Source: Dasypus novemcinctus
Taxonomy: Eukaryota; Chordata; Mammalia; Cingulata; Dasypodidae
Assembly: GCF_030445035.2 (NCBI RefSeq)
Contig: NC_080673.1
Span: forward strand, 192,491,216-192,555,215
DNA: 64,000 nt
Direction: 5' to 3'
Position 1 is the stretch's first letter. Each line of letters starts with the position of its first letter. The notes below the pieces were generated by a model, which saw only the letters and a list, made by a program, of their open reading frames with translations, was not told the DNA's origin and ran no database searches. A program made the position numbers and the translations under genes. Of the stretch, positions 1 to 11,109 are shown piece after piece.

Positions 1-1050
1 CACTGTTGCATGGCTTCTTGATTGTGTTGTATAATTTCTTAATGTGCTTTTGGATTCAGTTTGTGGGTGTTTTGTTGAGGATATTTCCATCTATATTTAA
101 TGGAGATATTTGTCTGTAATTTTCTTTCATAGCATCATTATCTGGTTTTGGTGTTGGGGTAACATTGACTTCATGGAGTGGGTTTGGTAGTGTTCTTTCC
201 TGTTCAATGTTTTGGAAGAGCTTGAGGAGAATTGATATTACGCTGTCTTTGAATGGTTGGTGAAGCTCACCTGTTGAAGCCCTCTGGTCCCAGAGTTTTC
301 ATCTTTCAGATTTTTCTCTTTTGTTAAGGTCCTCAGGCCGTATACTGTACCCGAGAACATGTATGTGGGAAGTAGGCACTCAACCACTGAGCCACTTTGG
401 CTCTCCTGAGTTGGTTTTCTCTTTGCTTGTTTTTTGTTTTTAGGATGCATTGGGAACTGAACCTGAGACCTACCATGTGGGAAGCCGGGCCTCAACTGCC
501 TGAGGCACATATGCCCACCTTTGGGGATTTTTGGTGACTTTCAGTCTCTTCGCTTTTGATTGGTTTGTTGAGTTCTTCTATTTCTTCTAGGGCCAGCATG
601 TGGGTTTCATGTGTTTCTAGGAATTTGTCCATCTTGTCTACATTGTCCAGTTATTTGGTGAGTGGTTGATTCTACTATCCTCTTATTACCTATCTTATTT
701 CTGCGGGGTTGGTGCGGGTGTCCCCTTCTCATTTCTGATTTTATTAATTTATGTCTTCTCTCTTTTTCTCTTTGTTGGTCAGCTAGGGGTTTGTCAACCC
801 TGTTTATAATCTCAAAGAACCAACTTTTGGTTTTGTTGATTTCCTCTATTGTATTTTGTTCTCTATTTCTTTTATTTCTGCTCAGATCCTTATTTCTTTC
901 CTTTGGCTTGGTTTGGGATTAGTTTGCTATTTTTTTCTAGTTCCTCCAGGTGTGCAGTTAGATATTCAATATTAGCTCTTTCTTCTTTTTTAATATAAGC
1001 ATTGAGGGCTATAAATTTCCATCTCAGCACTGCCTTTGCAGTGTCCCATC
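1..1050 (-). mobile_element. L1 ORF2 fragment, minus strand
   Basis: The + strand reads as the complement of L1 ORF2: the stretch TTTGTTGAGGATATTTCCATC near 75, the run of TTCTTCTATTTCTTCTAGGG near 575, the AAGAACCAACTTTTGGTTTTGTTGATT area near 815, and the usual TTTCCATCTCAGCACTGC end near 1016. This covers the reverse-transcriptase domain and the linker before it. Stops break all long frames, so it is a dead copy. It continues beyond the left edge and is interrupted by a SINE at about 319-518. Confidence 0.85.
319..518 (-). mobile_element. Dimeric tRNA-derived SINE (DAS-like), inserted in L1
   Basis: Two tRNA-like heads in antisense are recognisable. One is at about 340-405 (GTGGGAAGTAGGCACTCAAC then CACTGAGCCACTTTGGCTCTC). 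The second is at about 450-515 (GGGAACTGAACCTGAGACCT then GTGGGAAGCCGGGCCTCAACTG). A T-rich linker separates them. L1 sequence on either side is continuous, so the SINE is younger than the L1. Ends are approximate because I could not fix a target-site duplication. Confidence 0.65.
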
Positions 1051-1329
1051 ATTTTTTTTTTAGTGGATTACTTGCTTACAGAAGTGAAATGCCTAATGAG
1101 ATTTGACTGTAAAATAATGTAACTGATAAGCAAATCTGTTGTTTTCGTCACATGTAACTGAAATTGCAACCAATAACTTTGTGTTGATGTCTAATATCAA
1201 GCAAAGCAGTTTCAGGACATATGTACAGTGAAGATATTGACAAGTCTATTGGAACTTATATGTTATCTGGAGTATTTATATTAATAACATTTCATGTATA
1301 TTTAACCTGTAGAAGGTTAAGCATTTCTT
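1051..1329. other. Unassigned AT-rich sequence
   Basis: A short AT-rich gap between two L1 fragments, with no frame or repeat I can name. Confidence 0.4.
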
Positions 1330-2125
1330 TTTAGAAATAAATCAATTTTATTGATACATATTAATAAAGCATACAGTTCATTCAAGGTAAAAAAAAGTTT
1401 TTTAATGGTTTCTTTTGGGTTTTACAGATGTATAATATGTCATCTGCATATAAAAAGAGTTTGCCTTTTCTTTTCCAATTCCTTTTGGAAAAGTCCTTCA
1501 GTTGCTTTTCCTTGTCTAACTGCATTGACCATTCTCCTTCAATCCTTTTGCCTGCTTTTACTTATAAAATACTCAAGAAAATGCTACAGCATAGTGGATT
1601 TAATAAATGTTTTTGCAAGGAGATAGTGGATATCACTGTCTTATTCCTGACTTTAGTGGAAAAGTCTTCAACTTTGTACATGTATATATGTTTGTATATT
1701 ATCGTGTTGAGAGAATGTCCATCAATTTTCTATTTTATTCTGGTTTTTCACATGAATGTATATTAGATTTTATCGAATACCTTTTCTGCATCTATGGAGA
1801 TAGTCACATGATTTTTCTCTTCATGTCTTTAATATAATGGATGATATAAATACAACTCCTAATATTCAACCACCTTTCAAGTCCTCAAGTATAGTCCATT
1901 TAGCTATAATGTATATATTTTATGTGACGTTGGATTCTGTTTGTTAATATTTTTCATCAATATTGATAAGTGTGATTGGTCTATACTTTTCTTTTTTGAT
2001 GCAATATTTGTTAGGTTTTACTATCAGTGTTGTATTTACCTCATAAAATATATTTGGACTTTTCCTTACATTTTAAAAATTTTAATTCTTAATTTTATTT
2101 GGGTTAAAATTCATATTTATTGAGA
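1330..2125 (-). mobile_element. Older L1 ORF2 fragment, minus strand
   Basis: A second, more diverged antisense L1 piece. CCTTTTCTGCATCTATGGAGA near 1780, TTGGATTCTGTTTGTTAATAT near 1930 and the stretch to about 2055 follow the reverse-transcriptase region of L1. Many substitutions and stops suggest an ancient copy. The first part (about 1335-1400) resembles an L1 3'-end boundary. Confidence 0.7.
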
Positions 2126-2490
2126 TATACTTTACCATTACTTAACTAAATGAAGATGAATAGCATCCCTGTTAACCAAGTAACTTTGTATGAGAGATTT
2201 TGGCTAAGAATGAGGTTTGAAACTAGAGACAACTTTGTGGTAGACTTTCAGAGCTATTTTTCTCATTTTAGAAGATAAGATAGCACACAAGAAGGGCTAA
2301 AAATGTTAGATACTGTGATCAAATGACAAAAGGAGCATGGGCCTGATGAAAACCATGAACCCAAAATCTAAAATTAGCACTCATGGTCTGGCACGGGGGT
2401 GAAATACATGAAAGAAGTTTCTATGCTGGCCACTCCTGGGTGGATGGTTGTAGGTTTCACAGACTTCCAGATTTTCAGTTGATTTTAACT
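2126..2490. other. Unassigned sequence
   Basis: No open frame of note and no repeat that I can name with confidence. Confidence 0.4.
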
Positions 2491-2497
2491 ATTTGTC

Positions 2498-2585
2498 CCA
2501 GAAGAAGAGAAAGGAGAAGGAGAGAGAAACAGTAGGAAAAAAAAGGAAGAAGAGGAGGAGGAGGAAGAAGAAAAAGAAGAAGGGA
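2498..2585 (+). repeat. Purine-rich (GA/GGA/GAA) low-complexity tract
   Basis: Nearly all A and G, with AAG, AGG and GGA steps, directly upstream of a SINE that seems to have inserted at its edge. Confidence 0.8.
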
Positions 2586-2745
2586 AGTAGAAGTGGCTCA
2601 AGTAACTGGGTGCCAGCCTTCCACATGGGAGGTCCTGGGTTCAGTCCCCAGTGCCTCCTAAAGGAGATGAACAGACAACAAGCAGAAAGAGGAGGGAGCC
2701 ACCTCAGGGGACGGGTAATAAAAATAATTTTTTAAAAAAGGAGAT
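2586..2745 (+). mobile_element. Short tRNA-derived SINE, plus strand
   Basis: A tRNA-like head with CACATGGGAGGTCCTGGGTTCAGTCCCCAGTGCC, followed by ACAGACAACAAGCAGAAAGAGG and an A/T-rich tail. GAAGAAGGGA at 2576-2585 recurs at 2746-2755 and would be a 10-bp target-site duplication, though it lies in low-complexity DNA. Confidence 0.65.
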
Positions 2746-2769
2746 GAAGAAGGGAGGAAATTGAGCTAA

Positions 2770-2960
2770 TCTCAAGAGTATTGTCAGGCTGTGTGCTAAG
2801 GGCTTTTCGAAACTTCATGAGCTCATTTAATCCATCCAAAGAACTCATGGGGGTAGTTACGACTGATTATTTCTCTTTTCAAGTCAAGAAACTAAGGCTT
2901 CACCCAGTTAAATAACTTATAAAAGTAACTTTTTAACTCCTAGGGTTAGGAATTGGCAGA
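2770..2960 (-). mobile_element. MIR fragment, minus strand
   Basis: Follows the antisense MIR order: CATGAGCTCATTTAATCC, then ATTATTTCTC, then AAGAAACTAAGGCTTCACCC. Diverged and truncated. Confidence 0.55.
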
Positions 2961-3019
2961 GAGTGAAAAGGACTTGCATCATTTGTTTGCAGAGCCCACT
3001 TGTAACTATTATCCAAAGA

Positions 3020-3640
3020 ATGTTTTTCTCTTTTTTAAGATTACTGAAGTCGTATTTATTAGTGGCAGAAAATTTAGAAAACAAAAATAAGGAAAAAAGA
3101 AATGAAAATAATCTGAAATTATGCTAAGAAATTAAGTTTGAATTTTTCCTGTCCAAATTTATGTGTGTAGATACGCATATATGTACATGTATATATACAC
3201 ATATACACATATATAGTATATATGTACATACACACATATATGCTGTATAATTATTTTTAGCAAAAGTGGGGCATAATACATAGAGCATTTTGTTAACCTT
3301 TTTTCTTTTTACCTAATACATATAAAATGTTAAAAACAAACAACCCACAAGTCAGCCATTAAAGTTTCCCATATTTTGTTTTTAAATTTTAATAACAGAA
3401 TTTGCCTTCTGACTGAGTTGTAACTGGGAAAACTTGATCATCTTTTCAGAGGACCCTGATGGCTGGCCTTGCTGCCTCTGCCATGGCTTCTTAGGGCTTA
3501 TGCATATTTTATAAGTACAAGTAGGCAAAGGGGTGGAGGGAGGATGGCTAAAGTAGTACCTGGCAAATGTAGATAGTCAATAAATCTTTGTTAACTCAAT
3601 TAAAGGACGCATGATGAATCATGTTTTTCTTTTTCAAAAT
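3020..3640. mobile_element. Probable ancient L1M 3' region fragment
   Basis: AGAAAATTTAGAAAACAAAAATAAGG-like start, an AT/CA dinucleotide stretch, then CATTTTGTTAACCTTTTTTC, an order I associate with old L1M 3' sequence. Diverged, so the family and strand are uncertain. Confidence 0.4.
3163..3243 (+). repeat. (TA/CA)n dinucleotide repeat
   Basis: Imperfect alternating TATA, CACA and TGTA steps for about 80 bases inside a probable L1M fragment. Likely length-variable. Confidence 0.75.
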
Positions 3641-3989
3641 TTAAAGCATTTCATCCTTTTAACCAATTGTGAGGGATTGCAAGCTCCTGAGGGTGTGGCC
3701 ACTGCTAAGGAACAATCATTATTATATGATTGTCTCAGTAAAACTGACTCAGCTATTGAAAGTGAAATGATCGAGTAGTTCAAGAGTCCCATTTGTGTGA
3801 TAAAGTAAATCTTGATGCCCTCCTTCCATTTCTCCTCATAGCGAAATCTTGGCCAGCACTCTAAGGCAAAGGCTATAAACAGGCAAGTACAGAATAGAAA
3901 ACTACATAAATGAACAATTAACATAAAAAGTATTTATCACTTGCATGAAAAGGAATTTCTATAAATTTGGAAATATGAAATTATTGTGT

Positions 3990-4580
3990 GTGCGCACTAT
4001 AGATGTTGATAGGTACTGACAAATTGCCTTCCAAAGGAAGGTACCAATGTACATTCTCCCTGGTGGTACCATGGGCCTTTTCTCTACATCCACTCTCAAC
4101 CTTACCTCATTTTTGCTTTATGAATCTAACAGGCAAAGAATATTCTGATATATTGATTTTAATTTTCTTGATTATAAGTGAGATTGAATGCCAATCCATA
4201 TTTCTTATTGACCATTTATACTCTGTCCATTTTCTGTAGAATTGTTTTCTTTTTCTTACAATTTGTGAAGGCAAAAATAATATTAAAGTTGGTTAGGACT
4301 GGTCACTTATTTTACAAATATGTTCATCAAGTGTTTCACTTGCCTTTTAATTTGATTGACAGTGCCAAACATTGGGCATTTTTATTGCCAGATTTGTCAA
4401 TCCTTTCTTTATTAGTTTCTTGCTCTTATGCTTAACTTTGGAATATCTTTTCCACTGAGATTTTTTTCCACTGCAATATTTATAAGATTATTCTCCTAAA
4501 TATCATCTATGTATTTCTTTACATGTATTTCTTTGTTTGGAATTTATTTTGGAAAATAAAGTGAGCTCAGGATCTATAGC
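3990..4580. mobile_element. Probable ancient L1M 3' region fragment
   Basis: GACAAATTGCCTTCCAAAGGAAGGTACCAATGTACATTCTCCC and TTTTCTTGATTATAAGTGAGATTGAATGCC (4138-4190 area) follow a common mammalian L1M 3' sequence. Continues to about 4580 with decay. Confidence 0.5.
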
Positions 4581-4689
4581 CTATTGTCCTCTCAATGTTA
4601 TAGGCACAGAGGAAAGAGCATCACAATTGATTAATTACCTCTGCCATGAATGCTGTAGAAGAGAGGCATAATCATTTCATCAACAAATA

Positions 4690-5240
4690 GAGATGAAACC
4701 CCCTCGTACTCTGTACCAGGCACTATTTAAGCATTGGGAATATGGTGCTGAAAAAGAACAGTATTCTTTCAGTGTTCTTCCATGGAGTTTCATTCAAGTT
4801 GTGTAAGAAGTAAACACGAAGTTAAACAAACAAACAAAAAAATCAGGTAACAATAAGTATCAAGAAGAACTAACAAAGTGTGACAATGTGATGGAGAAAG
4901 GGAGTTTTTGTGGATGTGGTGGTTAGGGAGAACTTCTCTGAAGAGGTGATATTTAAGTGAGAGCTGAATGATGAACAGAAACTAGACTTAAGTGGTCTCA
5001 GGAAAGAGAGTTCTTATGAGCAAAGAGCAAACAGAAAGATCCTAAGTGAACCAGTAGTTTGGCACCTTTGAGGTCAGGATAAAGGCTTGAAGGCAGAAGT
5101 ATGGTAAGGAGGAAAGATCTGGAAGAGATCAGAGAGGTGGGCAGGATCCAGAGTATGTGTGGCCTCATAAAGCATAGTAAATTGTTGGCTTTTCTTCTAG
5201 ATGATGGGGACACACTGGGGGAGTTTAAACAGGGCCACCA
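4690..5240 (-). mobile_element. L2 3' region, minus strand
   Basis: Runs as antisense L2: CTGTACCAGGCACTATTTAAGC, GGTGATATTTAAGTGAGAGCTGAATGATGA near 4950, then AGGATCCAGAGTATGTGTGGCC near 5143. About 550 bases of 3'UTR-side L2. Confidence 0.75.
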
Positions 5241-5249
5241 TTTGGTATG

Positions 5250-6020
5250 GTGTACAACTTTTGTTCCTGCAGCTGCCATCCCAGTAGCTGCCACTAGAGG
5301 GAGGTGTGGAGCGATGGGGCACACACCACAAGCTCCCCAGTTAACATTCTTACTGAAATCAGATTCCATTTAGGTTATCACCAGCTTGAAAAGGAGAGAC
5401 TGTCAAGAGGGGAACAGGCAGTGTCCAATTATGGAAAGGAGCTAGGAACTTTGTCTAATAAAAAAAAAAACTGTGCCCTAAACTGATTTTTATAGATAGA
5501 AATTTATCTAAACGTAACTGAATTTTCTAGTAGCAACTGCAAATTTCTGAAAGAAAGACACTCCATTTGGACAGACCACCTGGCTGGCTCCCGGTGGCCA
5601 TGAAAATGTCACAGGGTGGCAAAGACTTCGGTGAATTCTCAAGTCATCGGTTCCATAACCCAGCAAATTCAGAATTTTGGTGTTTTACCAGTTCTTCCAA
5701 GGCCATGAAAGCCTATACCAGTCACCTCAGGAGAGAGTGGTATCCTTAAGCCAGGATGGCCATGCACAAATGATAACAAGAACTCCATCTGACAGACAGG
5801 CTGGGTGTCCTGGTACGTCTGTCCTCTAGTAAAACAAAACTGTAAGTCAAGATATTGTCAGTCGTATGCTTGGGGAGCAACGAGAACTGAGGACATTTAA
5901 TGATATCAGGCTCTGATTTTCATAGTTGAGGTAGCTGTGAACATGAATTTGGGTGGGGGGTGACTACCCTTTCCGCTGGCATTGCTTGGATGGGTAGACA
6001 CTTTCTTGGCTACAGGTAGC
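5250..6020. other. Unassigned sequence
   Basis: Repeat family not recognised. A 60-codon frame at 5567-5749 has no known family and is taken as chance. Confidence 0.4.
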
Positions 6021-6024
6021 ATCT

Positions 6025-6235
6025 AGCACACAGCTTAAGAGCTCAGGTGCTGGAATAAAGCAAGTGTATTCAAATTGTGGCTTAGCCACTTAATAACTCT
6101 GTGACCTTGGGCAAGCGACTTAACCTATCAGAGACCCATCTAGTTAAGGACGATGAGAATAATAGCGCTGAGTTTCTAAACTTGTTGTCATGCTTAGCAC
6201 AGTGCCGGCTCATGTCAAACACTGCCAAATGGGAA
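6025..6235 (+). mobile_element. MIR, plus strand
   Basis: The MIR core order is clear: CTCAGGTGCTGGAATA, GGCTTAGCCACTTAATAACTCTGTGACCTTGGGCAAGC, then TGCTTAGCACAGTGCC. Confidence 0.8.
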
Positions 6236-6239
6236 TTGT

Positions 6240-7983
6240 TCATTCTGTGGTGAAGTCCTTCCCTTTTTGATTGACAGTGTCTTTCTGTATGCTCAGCAAT
6301 CAGTTTGATTTTTTCATAAATTGTTTAATTCTAAGTGGGTCATTTTAGTCTAGATATCAAGTTGGGTGGGTGACTTTCTCTTTCGCACATACTGATCTCA
6401 CTAGCCTGTGGGACCAAAGTCACCTCCCCCTCAAGTCACAACCTAAAATGTCCAAAGGAAGAGCCTCCTTGCCACTACCATCACCACCTCCCAACACCGC
6501 ACAACCTGGTTCTAGTGCAATTGTTTAGTCTCACGATTGCCTTAAACAGGGTTCTCTCAATAGTAAAAATTCATGGCTCTAATCTTACAGTAAACACATT
6601 GAAAGAAAAATGTGCAATCACACCAGCTTCCAGTTTGAACTTACTTTTCATACTGCTAAATTTGATGTATCAGAATTCACGTATGGCAATATAATTTGGA
6701 TTATCTCTTAAAGTTTAATGTATCAAGGGTTGACATAAAAGAGCTGATACAAAGACCTCACAGGCAAATGAAAAAATATCTTCAAAACTTTAGGCTCAGA
6801 AGAGGATCTTTCATTCATGGGAAGTGACAGAAAATCAGAGTCCCTGATTCTGTTGACTACCACAGCTTGACACACGGTGGAATTCTAAGACCATACCATT
6901 GCCATTAGGCAGTGGTAAGAAAAGAGATACCAAAAATTTTAACTTGCCTAAAGAAATTCATTGCTATAGTACATACTCCAAAGGCAAAATCATTGTCACT
7001 TAATGACTAGGAGAGAGTCGTAACCCACCCACACTTTGAAGTGGAAGAGTAAACAACAACCACAGATTTTTTTTAATTAAGAAGAGAAACAAATATTTCT
7101 CTGTTAAAAAATGGCTAGCAATGTTTATGCCAAATGTAAAAGATAAGTATTAAGCTTATGTATTTCTGATATATCAGGAGGAATTTATAGTTTCTGTACT
7201 TTAGTCAATATTTCAGTCATCTCATTGCACATTGAAATGTATTTTGTATTTTCAAGAAGCAGCTTCAAAGTTAACCAATAGATGTGTACTTGCATTGTGA
7301 GGCAATTATGATAAGACTTGGAAAATGTCCTGACTGTGTTGCCTCTCTGCCTCTTCCCAAGACGACCTTGGGGGACAAGGGAATGACAAGGTAATACATA
7401 TCAGGACGCATAGGACAACCTACTTCTAGAGAATGCTCTAGGTGAGAACCTACTCAACAGTCTTCCCTGAAGATTTCAAATACTCTTCCACTCAACCCTG
7501 ATGCATGAATATTCAGCTTGGGCAAAATGTTGAATTCATCAAAGAAATATGCTTTATACCATCTAAATTTATGAATGTGGCTGACGTAGGGGAAAAGAAT
7601 AAATGCTCCTTTTAATCTGCAGCAGATGTGTTTGAGCCCACTTACTCAAAGCATGCTAATCAATTGACATATTGGAATTTGTTTCTTCAACTTCAAATGT
7701 GAGAATATAGTCTCTTCCCTTCTTCTCTGGGCTGTTGATGAGATCAATTTAGGATTACCAAACATCCAAGAGGGCATTATGGAAAAATATCCAACAACCT
7801 CTATGATAAGTGCAATGGTAATGATTTCATTCCATTCATTGCCTTTACACACAGTAGCCCTCCATCAGTTATGGAGTGAATTCCCGAATGTAGGAAGGGA
7901 TTGAGCAAAAGCAGAGGGACAGACCAGTGGGAAGCACAGTCTGGAGGACAAGCACAGTTTGGGGAATCTTAGGACAGAATTCC
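6240..7983. other. Unassigned 1.7 kb, repeat-poor
   Basis: No repeat family or gene recognised. AT-rich, with no frame above 70 codons that looks real. Could hold conserved noncoding DNA; alignment to other mammals would show it. Confidence 0.4.
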
Positions 7984-8517
7984 TGTGATAGTTTGAAGCT
8001 TCATGGACCCCAGAAGATCATGTCTTTAGAATTAAGCCTTTCTTGTGGCTGTGAACCTGTTGTTTGTGGGACCATTTGATTAGATCATTTCATTCAAGTG
8101 TCTTTGATTAGATTACTTCAGTAGGGCATGACCCAAGGAGGGGGTCTTAATCCAGCGACTGGAGTACTTCATAAATGGGATAAATATGAGGAAAGGAAGC
8201 TTCAAAGAGGGAGAGAAAAGACACAGGAGCTCAGAGAGGAACCTTCAGAAGCTGAGAGCGAAAGCCACAGGAGCAAGAAGCTGAAATCAGTGGAACCCGG
8301 GAGAGAGAATGCCACAGAAGGAACAACCAGAAGCTGAAAGAGAGGGCAGGGACTGCCAGATTACCCACAGTTGCGGCTTGGGGAGAAAGCATTTCCTGAT
8401 GATACTTTGATGTGGACACCTGCACAGCCTTGGAAATATAAGTTAATAAATCCCCATTGTAAAAGTCAACACATTTCTGGTTTGCTAATTCCTTGGCAGC
8501 CTTTAGAAACTAAAACA
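7984..8517 (+). mobile_element. MaLR-like solo LTR, plus strand
   Basis: Begins TGTGATAGTTTGAAGC and ends GAAACTAAAACA, the TG...CA of an LTR. An AATAAA signal sits near 8450, followed by AAAGTCAACACATTTCTGG. TTCC precedes (7980-7983) and follows (8518-8521), a short target-site duplication. No internal retroviral sequence adjoins. A 17-base stretch near the 3' end is shared exactly with the LTR at 51269-51975, so they are one family. Confidence 0.7.
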
Positions 8518-8589
8518 TTCCCTAACATGGACTGAACAAGAGTGTTTGCCTGACATGGAATGAGAATAATACAGTCTCTATTGGTATTT

Positions 8590-9240
8590 TTTAAACTTTG
8601 TTATTTTGAAATACTACTAGAGTTACAGAAAAGGGTTTCTGCATATCCTTTCACCAGATTGTTGGCATCTTATATATCCATGGTACATTGATCTAAACCA
8701 GGAAATTAACATTGATACACAATGCCATTTACTAATCTAGTTTTTCAATTATGTCATTTTTTTCTGGCCTTGGATCCAGTTCAGGATCCCTCTTTGATTT
8801 AGTTGTGATATCTCCTGAGCCTCTTTCAATCTGTAATAGTTCTTCAGTCTTTGTTACAACCTTGGCACTTCTGAAGAATACCAGTTGGTTATTTTGTAGA
8901 ATGTTCCTTAGTTTGAGTTTGTCTGATATTTTCTCATGAATAGACTGAGGTCATGGATTTGGGGCAAGAACACACAGAAGTGCTGCCGTGTCCTTCTCTG
9001 TACCTCATATCAGGTGGTGCATGATGCTGACACCTTTTGTTATTGTCAGTATTAATTTTGATTGTTTAATTAAGTGGTTCTTCCAAGTACAATATAAAGT
9101 TACTATTTTTTCATGAGTAATTAAAAAGTTTATCTGGGGGAGAGATGTTTAGACTATGCAAATAGCCTGATCTCATCACACTGTTCCTGGCTAGCTTCCA
9201 TCAATGTTTTTCTCCTGCAACAATTATGACTGAAGTATTT
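8590..9240. mobile_element. Probable L1M 3'UTR fragment
   Basis: Ordered matches to an old L1M 3' sequence as I recall it: GGAAATTAACATTGATACAC, GGATCCAGTTCAGGATCCC, TTGGTTATTTTGTAGAATG, TCTGATATTTTCTCATGA, and CATATCAGGTGGTGCATGATG. Orientation not decided. Confidence 0.55.
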
Positions 9241-9425
9241 GGATAAAGGTGATTTTCTAATACTCATATTTATTTATCAAGAATAAATAAGTTTTACTTC
9301 TGTCTTATTAAATACTAGTTTTACACCAGTCCCTTCATCAGATTATATATCAATATAAATATATATGGTTTTAAAATAATAGAATTGCCCAATTCCAAAT
9401 TTAACATTATCAAGAATGCTATTTT

Positions 9426-9861
9426 GGGAAGTGGACTTGGCCCAGTGAATAGGGCATCCGTCTACATGGGAGGTCCGCGGTTCAAACCCCGGGCCTCCTT
9501 GACCCGTGTGGAGCTGACCCATGCACAGTGCTGATACACAAGGAATGCCATGCCATGCAGGGATGCCCCCCGCGTAGGGGAGCCCCACGTGCAAGGAGTG
9601 AGCCCCATAAGGATTGCCACGCAGTGCGAAAGAACGTGCAGCCTGCCCAGGAATGGTGCTGCACACATGGAGAGCTGACGCAACAAGATGATGCAAAAAG
9701 ATGACGCAACAAAAAGAAACTCAGATTCCTGTGCCACTGACAACAACAAAAGCGGACAAAAAGAAGAACATGCAGCAAATGGACACAGAACAGACAACTG
9801 GGGTGGGGGTGGGGGAAGGGGAGAGAAATAAATAAAAAATAAATCTTTTTTTTAAAAAAAG
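9426..9861 (+). mobile_element. Full-length DAS SINE, plus strand
   Basis: tRNA-like head with an A-box region (TGGCCCAGTGAATAGGGC) and a B box (GGTTCAAACCC), then the DAS body (GTGGAGCTGACCC, GGGGAGCCCCACGTGCAAGG, CAGCCTGCCCAGGAATGG) and a tail with AATAAA-type repeats. GAATGCTATTTT at 9414-9425 is repeated exactly at 9862-9873, a 12-bp target-site duplication that sets both ends. L1-driven retroposition is the known mode for this family. Confidence 0.92.
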
Positions 9862-9879
9862 GAATGCTATTTTAAATAT

Positions 9880-10190
9880 GAATTTGTATGTGCACTATCA
9901 ATAACCATAAACTTCTTCCTAAGTATATATTGCAGGGAATGTGCTTTTTGAAGGTAAGGTTTCAGGCGTGGTCACTATGAAAAGCAAGTATTGAAACAAA
10001 TTGAACTTAGATGTACCATAACAGTGAGGAATGCTCAAACCCATTGTAATCACTAATATTTATTTAAATAGTTTTGGTAATATCTCCCCCAAACTATATC
10101 AAAAAATAAAATAAAATAATGTTACATGTTTCATCTTTCTTCTAATCCTTTAAGATTACTAAACTGGGAGTATTTAATATTCAGGTATAA
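9880..10190. other. Unassigned AT-rich sequence
   Basis: Spacer between two DAS SINEs; no repeat or frame recognised. Confidence 0.4.
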
Positions 10191-10201
10191 AAAGAAATAA
10201 A

Positions 10202-10584
10202 TAAGGGAAACGGACTTTGGCCCAGTGGTTAGGGCATCCGTCTACCACATGGGAGGTCCGCAGTTCAAACCCCGGGCCTCCTTGACCCATGTGGAGCTGG
10301 CCATGAGCAGCACTGATGCGCGCAAGGAGTGCCGTGCCACGCAAGGGTGTCCCCCGCGTGGGGGAGCCCCACGCGCAAGGAGTGCGCCCATGAAGAAAGC
10401 CGCCCAGCGTGAAAAGAAAGAGCAGCCTGCCCAGGAATGGCGCCGCCCACACTTCCCGTGCCGCTGACGACAACAGAAGCGGACAAAGAAACAAGACGCA
10501 GCAAATAGACACCAAGAACAGACAACCAGGGGAGGGGGGGAAATTAAATAAATAAATAAATCTTTAAAAAAAAAAAAAAGAAAG
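10202..10584 (+). mobile_element. Full-length DAS SINE, plus strand
   Basis: Same family as the copy 800 bases upstream: AACGGACTTTGGCCCAGTGG, the B-box GTTCAAACCC, then the GTGGGGGAGCCCCACGCGC body. It is CpG-richer than the 9426 copy, hence probably younger. AAAGAAATAAA at 10191-10201 recurs at 10585-10595 as a likely target-site duplication. Confidence 0.9.
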
Positions 10585-10640
10585 AAAGAAATAAAACACG
10601 TTTTGTGGACCCTTATTCAATTTTTTCCCTAATAAGGGTG

Positions 10641-11107
10641 TGTTTTAATTTCTTCACTCAGGAAAATGCCATACAATGTGTTAGATTAAACAATGAGAAT
10701 TTATTAGATCACAGCTTTGAATCTGGGAAAAAGCCCAAATCAATGTATGATCAAAGTGATACTTCCTTCCCAAAGACTGGTATTCTGGGGCTGCTGGTGA
10801 TCTTTGTTCCTGGGCTCCTCTGTCACATGGCAAAGCACATGGCAGCCTCTCCTGGCCTCTCCCTTTTCTTATAGGTTCCATTGACTTTCAGCTTCTTGCT
10901 TCCCATGGCTGTCTGTCTGTCTGGATTTCATTCCTCTTATAAAGGACTCCCATAATAGGATTAAAACCTATCTTGATTGATGTGGGCCACACCTTAACTG
11001 AAGTAGTCTCATCCAAAGGTCCTACTTACAATGAGTTCACACCCACATGAATGGATTAAGTTTAAAAGCATGCTTTTTTGGGGGATACATAGCTCCAAAC
11101 TACCACA
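10641..11107 (-). mobile_element. MaLR-like solo LTR, minus strand
   Basis: In antisense the ends are TGTTTTAATTTC and AAACTACCACA, i.e. TG...CA reversed. TTTATT (a reversed poly(A) signal) lies near 10699. GGGTG before and GGGTT after are a near-perfect 5-bp duplication. Related to the LTR at 7984-8517. Confidence 0.7.
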
Positions 11108-11109
11108 GG

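Noticed and set aside
3165-3245. TA-rich tract considered as a promoter or origin
   Set aside because: Imperfect dinucleotide repeat inside old L1 sequence; no supporting context.
9426-10584. tRNA genes suggested by A- and B-box like sequence
   Set aside because: These are SINE heads with SINE bodies and target-site duplications, not tRNA genes.
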